Part shown: positions 16,695 through 26,024 of the stretch, one piece after another
Position numbering within the stretch: the first letter of the stretch is position 1
How the letters are laid out: each line of letters opens with the position of its first letter
Source: Teichococcus rhizosphaerae
Lineage (GTDB): Bacteria; Pseudomonadota; Alphaproteobacteria; Acetobacterales; Acetobacteraceae
Length of the DNA stretch: 64,000 bases
NCBI RefSeq assembly: GCF_002631185.1
Contig: NZ_PDNU01000007.1
Location: 1 to 64,000 of the forward strand
Direction: 5' to 3'
Position numbers and translations under genes: made by a program
Notes under the pieces: model-generated
The model's input: only the letters and a program-made list of their open reading frames with translations
Told to the model about the DNA's origin: nothing
Databases searched by the model: none

Positions 16695-19163
16695 ATGAAG
16701 TTCTCCCTCAGCTGGCTGAAGCAGCACCTGGAAACCGAGGCGAGCCTCGACCAGGTCACCGCCGCCCTCAACACCATCGGCCTGGAGGTCGAGGGGGTGG
16801 AGGACCGCGGCGCGGCGCTCGCCCCCTTCCGCATCGCCCATGTGGTGGAGGCGGCGCAGCACCCGAACGCCGACCGCCTCCGCGCCTGCAAGGTGGATGT
16901 GGGCGATGGCGTGATCCGCTCCGTGGTCTGCGGCGCGCCCAACGCCCGCACCGGCATGAAGGCGGTGCTGGGCCTGCCCGGCGCCTATGTCCCCGGCACC
17001 GGCATCACCCTGAAGGTGGGCGAGATCCGCGGCGTCAAGAGCGAGGGCATGATGTGCTCCTCGCGCGAGCTGGGCCTCGGCGACGACCATGAGGGCATCA
17101 TCGACCTGCCGGCGGACGCGCCGGTGGGCGTGCCCTATGCCACATGGGCCGGGCTCGACGACCCGGTGGTGGAGATCTCCATCACGCCGAACCGGGGCGA
17201 CGCGCTCTCGGTGCGCGGCATCGCGCGCGACCTCGCCGCCGCAGGCCTCGGCACGCTGAAGCCCTTCGCGCCGGAGAAGGTGCCGGGCGTCTATCCCTCG
17301 CCGCTCCGCTGGGTGGTGGAGGACAGCGTGGCCTGCCCCTGGGTGCTCGGCCGCGCCGTGCGGGGCGTGACCAACGGCCCCTCGCCCAAATGGCTGCAGG
17401 ACCGGCTGGTCTCCATCGGCCTGCGCCCGATCAACGCGCTGGTCGACATCACCAACTTCTTCACCTTCGACCTCGGCCGCCCGCTGCACGTCTTCGACGT
17501 GGCCAAGGTGAAGGGGGACAGCCTGTTCCTCCGCCCCGGCCGCGCGGGCGAGAGCTTCCTGGCGCTGAACGGCAGGCCGGTGGCCGTGACGCCGGAGGAC
17601 CTCGTCATCGCCGATGCGGAGGCGGTGGAGAGCCTGGCCGGCATCATGGGCGGCGAGCATTCCGGCTCCGACGGGAACACGCGCGAGGTGTTCATCGAGT
17701 GCGCGCTGTTCGACCCGGTGCGCATCGCGCTGTCCGGCCGCCGGCACGAGCTGCGCTCGGACGCCCGCCAGCGCTTCGAGCGCGGCATCGACCCGGCGCT
17801 GCTGCCGGACGCGCTGGAAGCCGCCACCGCCATGGTGATCGCGCTTTGCGGCGGCGAGGCGTCGGAGATCGCCGTGGCCGGGGCGGAACCCTCGTGGCGG
17901 CGCGAGGCCAGCCTGCGCTTCGAGCGCATCATGGGCCTCGGCGGCGCCGAGATCGACGCCGGCACGGCGGTGGCCACGCTGGAGCGGCTCGGCTTCGGCG
18001 TGGTGGCGCGGGACGCGGAGCGGGTGACGGTGTCCGTCCCCTCCTGGCGCAACGACATCGCGGGAGGGGGCACGCTGACCCAGGCCCCCGCCCTGCCGGC
18101 GGAAAAGGCGCGCGCCGCCGCCGAGGGCTGCGCCGCCACCGAGCCGGAATGCGACCTGCTGGAGGAGGTGCTCCGCATCCACGGGCTGGACCGCATCCCG
18201 CCCATGTCGCTGCCCGTCGCCTCCCCCGTGCCGAAGCCCGCCCTGACGCCGAGGCAGGCCCGCGCCGTGCTGGCCCGCCGGACGCTCGCCGCGCGCGGCA
18301 TGCTGGACTGCGTCTCCTTCGGCTTCATCGACGGCAGGCTGGCGGCGAAGTTCGGCGATACCCCGGCGGCGCTGCGGCTGGAGAACCCGATCGCCGCCGA
18401 TCTCGACCAGATGCGCCCCACCCCGGTGGCCAGCCTGGCCCAGGCGGCGGCGCGCAACGCCGCGCGCGGCTATCCGGACGTGGCGCTGTGCGAGCTGGGC
18501 GCCGCCTATCGCGGCATCACGCCCGAAGGCCAGCTCACGGTGGCCGCCGGCCTCCGCACGGGCGGGACGCCGCGCCACTGGGACGCCCCCGCCCGCGCGG
18601 TGGACGCGATGGACGCCAAGGGCGACGCGCTGGCCGTGCTGGCCGCGCTCGGCGTGCCGGCGGCGGCGCTGTCGGTCACCGCCGATGCGCCCGGCTACTA
18701 CCATCCCGGCCGCTCGGGCGTGGTGCGGCAGGGGCCCAAGGTGGTGCTGGCGCAGTTCGGCGAGCTGCACCCGAAGCTGCGGGAGGAGCTGGGCCTGCCC
18801 GGCCCGGCCGTGGCCTTCGAGGTGTTCCTCGACGCCATCCCCGAGCCCAAGCGCCGGAAGAAGGGGGCGCCCGACCTGCCCGCCTTCCAGCCCTTGCGGC
18901 GCGACTTCGCTTTCCTGGTGGATAGCACCGTGCCGGCCGAGGCCCTGCTGCGCGCTGCGCGCGGGGCGGAGCGGAGCCTGATCACCGAAGTGGCGCTGTT
19001 CGACCGCTACGCCGGCGAGAAGCTGCCCGAGGGCAAGGTCTCGCTGGCGCTGGAGGTGACGCTGCAGCCGCGCGAGGCGACGCTGACGGACGCGGAGATC
19101 GAGGCGGTGGGTGCCAAGATCGTCGCGGCGGTGGGCAAGGCCACGGGGGCCACGCTGCGTTGA
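16695..19163 (+). CDS. pheT: phenylalanyl-tRNA synthetase beta subunit
   Basis: An 822-residue beta subunit. It has an N-terminal tRNA-binding (EMAP-like) domain (about 40-150, with CGAPNARTGMKAVLGLPGA), the B3/B4 editing domain, the B5 domain, the catalytic-like core, and a C-terminal FDX-ACB anticodon domain ending in VGKATGATL. In the B5 region the usual WRxDI...DLxEEVLR motif is split by roughly 30 extra residues (about 455-485, containing TQAPALPAEKARAAAEGCAA). The frame is intact. The insertion may be a lineage feature. A strong terminator follows the stop. Confidence 0.96.
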   Translation: MKFSLSWLKQHLETEASLDQVTAALNTIGLEVEGVEDRGAALAPFRIAHVVEAAQHPNADRLRACKVDVGDGVIRSVVCGAPNARTGMKAVLGLPGAYVPGTGITLKVGEIRGVKSEGMMCSSRELGLGDDHEGIIDLPADAPVGVPYATWAGLDDPVVEISITPNRGDALSVRGIARDLAAAGLGTLKPFAPEKVPGVYPSPLRWVVEDSVACPWVLGRAVRGVTNGPSPKWLQDRLVSIGLRPINALVDITNFFTFDLGRPLHVFDVAKVKGDSLFLRPGRAGESFLALNGRPVAVTPEDLVIADAEAVESLAGIMGGEHSGSDGNTREVFIECALFDPVRIALSGRRHELRSDARQRFERGIDPALLPDALEAATAMVIALCGGEASEIAVAGAEPSWRREASLRFERIMGLGGAEIDAGTAVATLERLGFGVVARDAERVTVSVPSWRNDIAGGGTLTQAPALPAEKARAAAEGCAATEPECDLLEEVLRIHGLDRIPPMSLPVASPVPKPALTPRQARAVLARRTLAARGMLDCVSFGFIDGRLAAKFGDTPAALRLENPIAADLDQMRPTPVASLAQAAARNAARGYPDVALCELGAAYRGITPEGQLTVAAGLRTGGTPRHWDAPARAVDAMDAKGDALAVLAALGVPAAALSVTADAPGYYHPGRSGVVRQGPKVVLAQFGELHPKLREELGLPGPAVAFEVFLDAIPEPKRRKKGAPDLPAFQPLRRDFAFLVDSTVPAEALLRAARGAERSLITEVALFDRYAGEKLPEGKVSLALEVTLQPREATLTDAEIEAVGAKIVAAVGKATGATLR

Positions 19164-19170
19164 AAAAACA

Positions 19171-19210
19171 GGTGCGGGGGAAGGAATTCCCCCGCGCCCC
19201 CATCTTTTTT
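19171..19210. terminator. strong terminator after pheT
   Basis: A 12-bp stem (19171-19182 with 19187-19198, one G-T wobble) closes on a GGAA loop and is followed by CTTTTTT. Upstream AAAAAA (19163-19168) makes it potentially bidirectional. Confidence 0.85.
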
Positions 19211-19283
19211 CTGCAAGTTCATGGCAGGGACGGCAACAGGCTGCCCCTTCATTTCGGCGGCCGCGCGGGGCATATCCGGGGCC

Positions 19284-20123
19284 ATGATCCCCTTCCGGAA
19301 GATGCACGGGCTGGGCAATGACTTTGTCATCGTCGATGCCCGTCCCGCCCCGCTGCCGCTCACGCCCGCCCGCATCGCCGCGCTGTCGGACCGTCACCAC
19401 GGCATCGGCTGCGACCAGTTCATCACGCTGGAGCCGGAAGCGGAGGCCGATGTCTTCATGCGCATCCACAACCCGGACGGCTCCGAGGCCGGCGCCTGCG
19501 GCAACGCCACGCGCTGCGTCGCCCACCTGCTGATGGCTGAGACGGGGCGGGACGCGGTCGTGGTCCGCACCATCCGTGGCGACCTGCCCTGCGAGCGGCT
19601 GGCGGACGGCCCCCACGGAACGAACTGGATCCGCGCCGACATGGGGCCGCCCATGCTCGGCTGGCGGGAGGTGCCGCTGGCGGAGGCGATGGAAACGCTG
19701 CACCTGCCGATCGACCTTGGCCCCGTCTCCGATCCGGCCGCCTGCTCCATGGGCAACCCGCACGCCACCTTCTTCGTGGAGGCGCTGGACGGGCTGGACT
19801 GGCGGGCGCTGGGCCCCGTGGCCGAGCACCACGCGCTGCTGCCCGAGCGGGCCAATATCGGCTTCGCCGAGGTGCTGGCGCCGGACCATATCCGCGTCGC
19901 CATCTGGGAGCGCGGCGCGGGCCCGACGCTGGCCTGCGGCTCCGGCGCCTGCGCCACGCTGGTCAACGCCCACCGCCGGGGCCTGGCCGGCCGCCGCGCG
20001 CGGATCGACCTGCCCGGCGGCGCGCTGGAGGTCGAGTGGCGGCTGGATGGCCATGTGCTGATGGCCGGCCCCGTGGCCACCGCCTTTCTGGGCCGCTTCG
20101 ACCCCGCGGCCTGGCCGGAATGA
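19284..20123 (+). CDS. dapF: diaminopimelate epimerase
   Basis: A 279-residue cofactor-independent racemase converting LL- to meso-diaminopimelate for lysine and peptidoglycan synthesis. Both active-site cysteines are present: the first in [14 protein letters not shown] and the second in [14 protein letters not shown]. The N-terminal [14 protein letters not shown] is diagnostic. Start ATG 19284 is where homology begins; 21 upstream codons are open but unsupported. Its stop overlaps the mtaB start (ATGA). Confidence 0.96.
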   Translation: MIPFRKMHGLGNDFVIVDARPAPLPLTPARIAALSDRHHGIGCDQFITLEPEAEADVFMRIHNPDGSEAGACGNATRCVAHLLMAETGRDAVVVRTIRGDLPCERLADGPHGTNWIRADMGPPMLGWREVPLAEAMETLHLPIDLGPVSDPAACSMGNPHATFFVEALDGLDWRALGPVAEHHALLPERANIGFAEVLAPDHIRVAIWERGAGPTLACGSGACATLVNAHRRGLAGRRARIDLPGGALEVEWRLDGHVLMAGPVATAFLGRFDPAAWPE

Positions 20124-21418
20124 ACGCCGCCCCGCCCGAGGATGGTGGCCCGGCGCCGGCCGAGGCGCTTTCGCGAGGTCCGGTGCGGGTGCTCAGCTTC
20201 GGCTGCCGGCTGAACACCTATGAAAGCATCGCCATGCGCGAGCTGGCGCTGCGGGCGGGGCATGAGCGCGCCATCCTGGTCAACACCTGCGCCGTCACGG
20301 CGGAGGCCGAGCGCCAGGCGCGCAAGGCCATCCGCCGCGCCGCGCGGGAGCATCCGGGCGCGCCCATCATCGTCACCGGCTGCGCCGCGCAGATCGCGCC
20401 CGAGGCCTGGGCGGCGCTGCCGGGGGTCGCGCGCGTCATCGGCAACGCCGAGAAGCTGAAGCCGGAAGCCTGGGCGCCCGCCGCGCCACCCGCGCCGGTG
20501 CCCGACATCATGGCCGCGCGCGAGACGGCGGCGCATCTCGTCACCGAGTTCGCCGGCCGCGCGCGCGCCTTCGTGCAGGTGCAGCAGGGCTGCGACCACC
20601 GCTGCACCTTCTGTGTCATCCCCTATGGGCGGGGGCCGTCGCGCTCGGTGCCGCTCGGCGCCATCGTCGCGCAGGTCCGGGCGGTGCTGGAAGCCGGCTA
20701 CCGCGAGGTGGTGCTGACGGGGGTGGACATCGCCAGCTACGGCACCGACCTGCCGGGCCGGCCGCCGCTCGGCCAGATGGCGCGCCGGCTGCTGGCCCTG
20801 GTGCCGGAGCTGCCGCGCCTGCGCCTTTCCTCGCTGGACCCGGCGGCGATGGACGAGGACCTCTGGCGCCTGCTGGCCGAGGAGCCGCGGCTGATGCCGC
20901 ATCTGCACCTGTCCCTCCAGCATGGCGCCGACCTGATCCTGAAGCGCATGAAGCGCCGCCACGGCCGCGCGGAGGCGCTGGGCTGCGCGCGCCGCGCCCA
21001 GGCGCTGCGCCCCGGCCTCGCCCTCGGCGCGGACCTGATCGCCGGCTTCCCCACCGAGACGGAGGCGCATTTCGCGCAGATGTTGGCGCTGGTGGAGGAG
21101 GCGGGGCTCTCCTTCCTGCACGTCTTCCCCTATTCCGAACGGCCGGGCACGCCCGCCGCGCGGATGCCGCAACTGCCGCCCACCCTGCGCCGCGAGCGCG
21201 CCGCCCGGCTGCGCGCCGCCGGCGCCGAGGCCGCCGCGCGCTTCTACAACGCCCGTCTGGGACAGGAGGAATCGGTGCTGCTGGAAAGTCCCGATCGAGG
21301 CCATACCGAGCATTTCGCCCCGCTGCGCCTGGTGGGCAGCGCCGGCCGCCACGGCCAGCTGCTGCGCGCGCGGGTGACCGCCGCCGGGCCGGACGGCCTG
21401 CTGGCCGAGGTGGCCTGA
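20120..21418 (+). CDS. mtaB: tRNA t6A37 methylthiotransferase MtaB
   Basis: A 432-residue radical-SAM methylthiotransferase that adds 2-methylthio to N6-threonylcarbamoyladenosine at tRNA position 37. The N-terminal UPF0004 cluster cysteines are C29 ([10 protein letters not shown]), C57 (VNTCAVT) and C88 (TGCAAQ). The radical-SAM CxxxCxxC is C158/C162/C165 ([18 protein letters not shown]). A C-terminal TRAM-like tail is present. The CRLNTYES form separates it from MiaB, which is encoded separately at 56451. The dapF-mtaB-ftsY order is common in Alphaproteobacteria. The substrate base is made by TsaC, encoded at 33906. Confidence 0.93.
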   Translation: MNAAPPEDGGPAPAEALSRGPVRVLSFGCRLNTYESIAMRELALRAGHERAILVNTCAVTAEAERQARKAIRRAAREHPGAPIIVTGCAAQIAPEAWAALPGVARVIGNAEKLKPEAWAPAAPPAPVPDIMAARETAAHLVTEFAGRARAFVQVQQGCDHRCTFCVIPYGRGPSRSVPLGAIVAQVRAVLEAGYREVVLTGVDIASYGTDLPGRPPLGQMARRLLALVPELPRLRLSSLDPAAMDEDLWRLLAEEPRLMPHLHLSLQHGADLILKRMKRRHGRAEALGCARRAQALRPGLALGADLIAGFPTETEAHFAQMLALVEEAGLSFLHVFPYSERPGTPAARMPQLPPTLRRERAARLRAAGAEAAARFYNARLGQEESVLLESPDRGHTEHFAPLRLVGSAGRHGQLLRARVTAAGPDGLLAEVA

Positions 21419-21421
21419 GCC

Positions 21422-23344
21422 ATGGCGCTGCGCGACCTCTGGGCCAGGCTGACCGGCCGCGAGAAGGACAGGGCGGCCGAGGAAGCGGCCCCGCCGCCGG
21501 TGCCGCCGGCGGCCGAGCCGCCCTCCCCCGATAATCCCTCCTCGCTGGTTCCGCAGCCGGCGCCCTCCCCCGCCCCCGTGGCGCCGCCGGCGCCGCCGCC
21601 AGCCCCCGCGCCCGAGGCGCTCGTGCCGGAGGAGCCCGGCGTTCCGCCCTCCGCCCAGCCCGCCCCGCATCCGGCGGCGATGGCGCCCGCGCCGGAGGAA
21701 ACCCGCAGCCCCTCGCCCGACGGGCTGGAAGCGCCGCATGCCATGCCGGCGGGCCAGCTGCGCAAGACCAGCGGGGCCGTGGCCCCCTCCGAGACGCGCT
21801 CGCCGCCGCCCGAGGGGCTGGCCGGCCTGCCGCCGGGCGACCTGCCGGCTTCGCCCGCCGAGGTGCCGGCCCCGGCGGCGCCCGCCGCCCCGCAGCCGCC
21901 ACCGGACGAGCGCCCGGCCCCCGCGCCGCTGCCCGAGTTGCCGGCCGCTTCCCCGCCCGAGGCACCGCCCCCGCCGGCCAAGCCCATGGCCACGCCACCG
22001 GGCTGGCAGCCCTCCCCCGCCGAATGGCCGGCGCCCGGCGCGCCCGCCACGCCCGAGGCGCCACCCCTGGAGGTGACGCCCCCCGCCCCCGCCACGCCCG
22101 CCGCGCCGCCGGCCGAGCTGCCGCCGCCCGCGCCCCGGGAAGCCGAGCCGGCGCCTTTCCCCGTGACGCGCCCGGAGCCCGCGCGGCCCCAGCCGGAACA
22201 GCCCCAGCCAGAACAGCCCCAGCCAGAACAGCCCCAGCCAGAACAGCCCCAGCCAGAACAGCCCCAGCCAGAACAGCCCCAGCCAGAACAGCCCCAGCCA
22301 GAACAGCCCGGGCCGGAACCGGAGCAGCCCGAGCCTGAGCAGCCCGAGCCCCCTGCCGCCGGCCTCGTGCCCACCGCCTTCACGGCGCCGCCCGAGCCCG
22401 CAGCACCGGCCGGGGAGCCGGCGCGGGGCGGCTTCTTCAGCCGGCTGAAGGCAGGGCTGTCGCGCTCCACCGCCAAGCTGACGGACGGGCTGACCGGCCT
22501 GTTCACCAGGCGCAAGCTGGACGACGCGGCGCTGGAGGAGCTGGAGGACGCGCTGATCACCGCCGATCTCGGCGTGGCGGCGTCGCAGCGCATCGTCACC
22601 AACTTCCGCCGCACCCGCTTCGGCCGGGAGGTGGGCGACCAGGAGGTGCGCGAGGCGCTGGCCGCCGAGATCGCCGCCATCCTGGAGCCGGTGGCCAGGC
22701 CGCTGGTGCTGGACACGGCGAAGCGCCCGCATGTGGTGCTGGTGGTGGGCGTCAACGGCACCGGCAAGACCACCACCATCGCCAAGCTCGGCCAGCAGTT
22801 CCGCGAGCAGGGCAGGAGCGTCACCTTCGTGGCCGGCGACACCTTCCGCGCCGCGGCCGTGGAGCAGCTGCAGATCTGGGGCGGCCGCACCGGCTGCGCC
22901 GTGGTGGCCCCCGCCAAGGAAGGGGCGGACGCCGCCGGCCTCGCCTTCGACGCGCTGAAGCAGGCGCAGGCGGAGGGCACCGAGGTGCTGCTGGTGGACA
23001 CCGCCGGCCGCCTGCACAACAAGGGCGCGCTGATGGAGGAGCTGCGCAAGGTGGTGCGCGTGATGCGCCGCATCGACGAGACGGCGCCGCACTCCGTGCT
23101 GCTGGTGCTGGACGCCACCACCGGCCAGAACGCCACCCAGCAATGCAAGGTGTTCGGCGAGATGGTGGATGTCACCGGCCTCGTCGTCACCAAGCTCGAC
23201 GGCTCGGCCAAGGGCGGCATCGTGGTGGCGCTGGCGCAGGAGTTCGGCCTGCCCGTGCATGCCGTGGGCGTGGGCGAGAAGGCGGCGGACCTGCGCCCCT
23301 TCTCGGCGCGGGACTATGCCCGCTCGCTGCTCGGCCTGGGCTGA
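21422..23344 (+). CDS. ftsY: signal recognition particle receptor FtsY
   Basis: A 640-residue SRP receptor GTPase that docks ribosome-SRP complexes at the inner membrane. Residues 1-15 form a basic amphipathic start. Residues 20-330 are an unusually long proline/alanine/glutamate-rich acidic region, including eight PQPEQ repeats (residues 256-295). The NG domain follows: four-helix N domain, P-loop GVNGTGKTTT at 443-452, DTFRAAAVEQL, LVDTAGRL, TKLDGSAKGG and GVGEKAADLRPF. The A region is replaced by this low-complexity linker. It starts 3 bp after mtaB. Confidence 0.96.
   Translation: MALRDLWARLTGREKDRAAEEAAPPPVPPAAEPPSPDNPSSLVPQPAPSPAPVAPPAPPPAPAPEALVPEEPGVPPSAQPAPHPAAMAPAPEETRSPSPDGLEAPHAMPAGQLRKTSGAVAPSETRSPPPEGLAGLPPGDLPASPAEVPAPAAPAAPQPPPDERPAPAPLPELPAASPPEAPPPPAKPMATPPGWQPSPAEWPAPGAPATPEAPPLEVTPPAPATPAAPPAELPPPAPREAEPAPFPVTRPEPARPQPEQPQPEQPQPEQPQPEQPQPEQPQPEQPQPEQPQPEQPGPEPEQPEPEQPEPPAAGLVPTAFTAPPEPAAPAGEPARGGFFSRLKAGLSRSTAKLTDGLTGLFTRRKLDDAALEELEDALITADLGVAASQRIVTNFRRTRFGREVGDQEVREALAAEIAAILEPVARPLVLDTAKRPHVVLVVGVNGTGKTTTIAKLGQQFREQGRSVTFVAGDTFRAAAVEQLQIWGGRTGCAVVAPAKEGADAAGLAFDALKQAQAEGTEVLLVDTAGRLHNKGALMEELRKVVRVMRRIDETAPHSVLLVLDATTGQNATQQCKVFGEMVDVTGLVVTKLDGSAKGGIVVALAQEFGLPVHAVGVGEKAADLRPFSARDYARSLLGLG
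22187..22306 (+). repeat. 15-bp minisatellite inside ftsY (8 copies)
   Basis: Eight in-frame 15-bp units encode PQPEQ; units 2-8 are identical at DNA level (CCCCAGCCAGAACAG). Because 15 is a multiple of 3, gain or loss of units would change linker length without breaking the frame. Degenerate copies continue to about 22350. Confidence 0.95.
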
Positions 23345-23354
23345 GCGGCGGCGG

Positions 23355-23439
23355 CGGTTTCCAGCCGCAAGGCCGGGGGCAGGGTCGGACCGCAAGGCTG
23401 GGGCGCGGATTGGGCGGCCCTGCCCAGGCTTGGAAACCG
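23355..23439. other. long-range inverted repeat in the ftsY-EEP gap
   Basis: CGGTTTCCAGCC (23355-23366) is the near-complement of GGCTTGGAAACCG (23427-23439), separated by 60 bp that hold two CCGCAAGGC copies. It may form a large hairpin after ftsY. No clean T-run follows the right arm; the rest of this 207-bp gap shows nothing else I recognise. Confidence 0.35.
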
Positions 23440-23551
23440 CGGGCGTCTTTCCTAGGTTTTTCCACAGCCTGGGCCCCCGGCCGTTCCGGGCCCCGATGGA
23501 GCGGGCCGCCGGCGCGGCCCCGCCCCGTTCTACCCCCTGCGGAGCCTGACC

Positions 23552-24424
23552 TTGCCCCCATCCGAGCGTAGCCTGACACCTCCCGCCCCGCCGGCCTTCG
23601 AGCCCGCGCAGGGCGGGCTGGCATCCCTGCGCCAGGCGCACGGCATCCCCGCCCTTCCCTCCATGCCGGTGCCGCCGCCGGAAGGCGCGCCGATCACGGT
23701 GGCCTCCTACAACGTGCACAAATGCGTCGGGCTGGACCGGCGCTTCGACCCGCAGCGCATCGCCCGCGTGATCGCCGAGATGCAGCCGGACATCATCGCG
23801 GTGCAGGAGGCGGACAAGCGCTTCGGCCGCCGGACCGGCCTGCTGGACACCGCCATGCTGCGCGAGGCCGGGCTTTCCCTGCTGCCCGTCTCCCGCCTGC
23901 CGGACGGGCATGGCTGGCACGGCAACGCCCTGCTGGTGCGCGCCGGCACGCCGCTGGCCGTGCACCGCCTGGCGCTGCCCGGCGCCGAGCCGCGTGGCGC
24001 CGTGATCACTGAGATGGAGCTGCCGGCCGGCCGGCTGCGCGTCGTGGCGGCGCATTTCGGCCTGCTGCGGCGCTGCCGCGCCCGCCAGGCCGCCGCCATC
24101 CTGGAGGCGATCGGCCAGGGCGAGAGCATGCCGACGCTGATGATGGGCGACCTGAACGAATGGCGCCCCGGCCGCCGCTCCTCGCTGCGCGCGCTGGAGG
24201 GGCTGTTCGGCGCCATGGCGATGAACCCGGCCAGCTTCCCCTCGCGCATGCCGGTTTTCGCGCTGGACCGCATCCTGGGCTGGCCCCGCGGCGTTGTGCA
24301 GGATGTGCAAGTGCATGACAGCCCCCTGGCGCGCATCGCCTCCGACCACCTGCCGCTGAAGGCGCGGCTGGACCTTCGTCCGGCCCAGGCCGCGGCGCCG
24401 CCGGCGGTCGCGGCGGCGGCATGA
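23552..24424 (+). CDS. endonuclease/exonuclease/phosphatase (EEP) family protein
   Basis: A 290-residue EEP-fold metal-dependent hydrolase. Family motifs: ASYNVHKC, DIIAVQEAD, AHFGLL, MMGDLNEW and the C-terminal catalytic SDHLPLKA. Substrate could be nucleic acid or a phosphoester such as a phospholipid; it cannot be decided here. Start is a TTG at 23552 with GGAG 7 bases upstream; homology begins later, near residue 45, so a later ATG is possible. It overlaps the next phospholipase-D gene by ATGA. The same pairing (EEP gene ybhP with cardiolipin synthase clsB) exists in E. coli, suggesting a role in membrane lipid metabolism. Confidence 0.85.
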   Translation: MPPSERSLTPPAPPAFEPAQGGLASLRQAHGIPALPSMPVPPPEGAPITVASYNVHKCVGLDRRFDPQRIARVIAEMQPDIIAVQEADKRFGRRTGLLDTAMLREAGLSLLPVSRLPDGHGWHGNALLVRAGTPLAVHRLALPGAEPRGAVITEMELPAGRLRVVAAHFGLLRRCRARQAAAILEAIGQGESMPTLMMGDLNEWRPGRRSSLRALEGLFGAMAMNPASFPSRMPVFALDRILGWPRGVVQDVQVHDSPLARIASDHLPLKARLDLRPAQAAAPPAVAAAA

Positions 24425-25950
24425 ACGCGGGCGCGCCCCCGGCGGCGCTGGCGCCCCTGCGCCTGCTTCGGCGGGTGGCCCGGCAGGCCTCCCCGCCGGC
24501 GCCCCGGCAGGCGCCGGTTCTGGCGGGCGCGCCGCCGCGTGCCTCGGAGGCCGATGCCATGGTCGAGAAGCTGCTCGACGGCGCCCCCAGCGGGGTGGCG
24601 CTGCTGCCCGGCGGCCTGGAGGCCTTCATGGTGCGCGCCGCCAGCGCCCGCGCCGCCGGCCGCAGCCTGGACGTGCAGTATTACCGCTGGTCGGACGACA
24701 TCACCGGCGGGCTGATGGCGCGCGAGGTGCTGCGCGCCGCCGACCGCGGCGTGCGCGTGCGCATGCTGCTCGACGACAGCTATGTGCTGGGGGTGGACCG
24801 GCGCATCGCGCTGCTCGCCGCCCATCCGCGCATCGAGGTGCGGCTGTTCAACACCGCCCGGCTGCGCTGGCTCGGGCAGGTCGGGCTGGCGGTGGAGTTC
24901 GCGCTGGGGGGCTGGCACCTCAACCACCGCATGCACAACAAGAACTGGGTGGCCGATGGGCGGCTGGCCCTGGTGGGCGGCCGCAACATCGCCGACGCCT
25001 ATTTCGACGGCGCCGGCGACTTCAACTTCCGCGACCTCGACATGCTGATCGCGGGCGAGGCGGCGCGGCAGGCCCAGGCGGTGTTCGACGGCTACTGGGC
25101 CAGCAGCCTGGCCCGGCCGATGGAGCAGTTCCGCCTTGCCGCCGGGCTCAGCGCCGACGCGCTGGCCGCCTTCCGCGCCGAGCTGGACGCCACCCCCGAT
25201 TCCGAGAAGGCCCGCCCCTATCTGCGCGCCCTGGCGGAGACGCGCCGCCAGCTCCTCGACCGGGAGCGCCCGCTGCTGCCCGCCATCGACACGGTGCGCG
25301 TGCTGGCCGACCCGCCGGCCAAGGCCAAGGGGCGCGGCGTGCCCGGCGGCATGGCGCCCGCGCTGGACGCGCTGCTGCGCGGGGCGCGGCGGGAGGCGGT
25401 GCTGATCTCGCCCTATTTCGTGCCCGGCAAGGCGGGCATGAGGCTGCTGGAGGAGCTGGTGCGGCGCGGGGTGCGGGTGAGCGTCATCACCAACTCCCTG
25501 GCGGCGACCGACGTGGTGGCGGTGCATGCCGGCTATGCCCGCTACCGCCCCCGGCTGGTGGATCTCGGCATCGACCTCTACGAGCTGAAGCGCAGCAGCG
25601 CGAATGGCAGCGGCGTGTTCGGCTCGCGCGGCGCCAGCCTGCACACCAAGGCGCTGATGATCGACCGCGACCTCGTCTTCGTGGGCTCCTTCAACCTCGA
25701 TCCGCGCTCGGCCAACCTCAACACCGAGATGGGCGCGGTGGCGCGCCACCCGGGCCTGGCCGAGCAGCTGGCGCTGGAGCGGCACCGCCTTTCGGACCCG
25801 GGCCGCAGCTACCGCGTCGGCCGCGCCCCCGGCGGGCGGCTGAGCTGGACCGACGCCGCCGGCACCACCCTGCACGAGCCGGAGGCGCCCTGGACGCGCC
25901 GCGCCCTGGCCCGGCTGGTGCGCTGGCTGCCCATCGAGGCGCAGCTCTGA
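24421..25950 (+). CDS. phospholipase D / cardiolipin synthase-like protein (ClsC type)
   Basis: A 509-residue member of the phospholipase D superfamily with two HKD motifs. The first has H172-x-K174 (HRMHNKNWVADG) and the second H408-x-K410 (LHTKALMIDRDLVFVGSFNL). Spacing and the DVQYYRW and LVGGRNIADAYF segments resemble E. coli ClsC (YmdC), which makes cardiolipin from phosphatidylglycerol and phosphatidylethanolamine. No transmembrane helix is obvious, only a basic N-terminus, so peripheral membrane association is likely. It is translationally coupled to the EEP protein. Confidence 0.88.
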   Translation: MNAGAPPAALAPLRLLRRVARQASPPAPRQAPVLAGAPPRASEADAMVEKLLDGAPSGVALLPGGLEAFMVRAASARAAGRSLDVQYYRWSDDITGGLMAREVLRAADRGVRVRMLLDDSYVLGVDRRIALLAAHPRIEVRLFNTARLRWLGQVGLAVEFALGGWHLNHRMHNKNWVADGRLALVGGRNIADAYFDGAGDFNFRDLDMLIAGEAARQAQAVFDGYWASSLARPMEQFRLAAGLSADALAAFRAELDATPDSEKARPYLRALAETRRQLLDRERPLLPAIDTVRVLADPPAKAKGRGVPGGMAPALDALLRGARREAVLISPYFVPGKAGMRLLEELVRRGVRVSVITNSLAATDVVAVHAGYARYRPRLVDLGIDLYELKRSSANGSGVFGSRGASLHTKALMIDRDLVFVGSFNLDPRSANLNTEMGAVARHPGLAEQLALERHRLSDPGRSYRVGRAPGGRLSWTDAAGTTLHEPEAPWTRRALARLVRWLPIEAQL

Positions 25951-26024
25951 GGATGCCCGGCCGCCCTGGCCAGGAACCGGGCCGCCAGCCGCACCAGCAA
26001 GCCGAACCGCCGGGGGAGAAGGGC

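Noticed and set aside
22190-22310. Antisense GWGCS-type repeat protein opposite ftsY
   Set aside because: It is only the reverse-strand reading of the PQPEQ minisatellite in ftsY, which is the real gene with a full NG domain.
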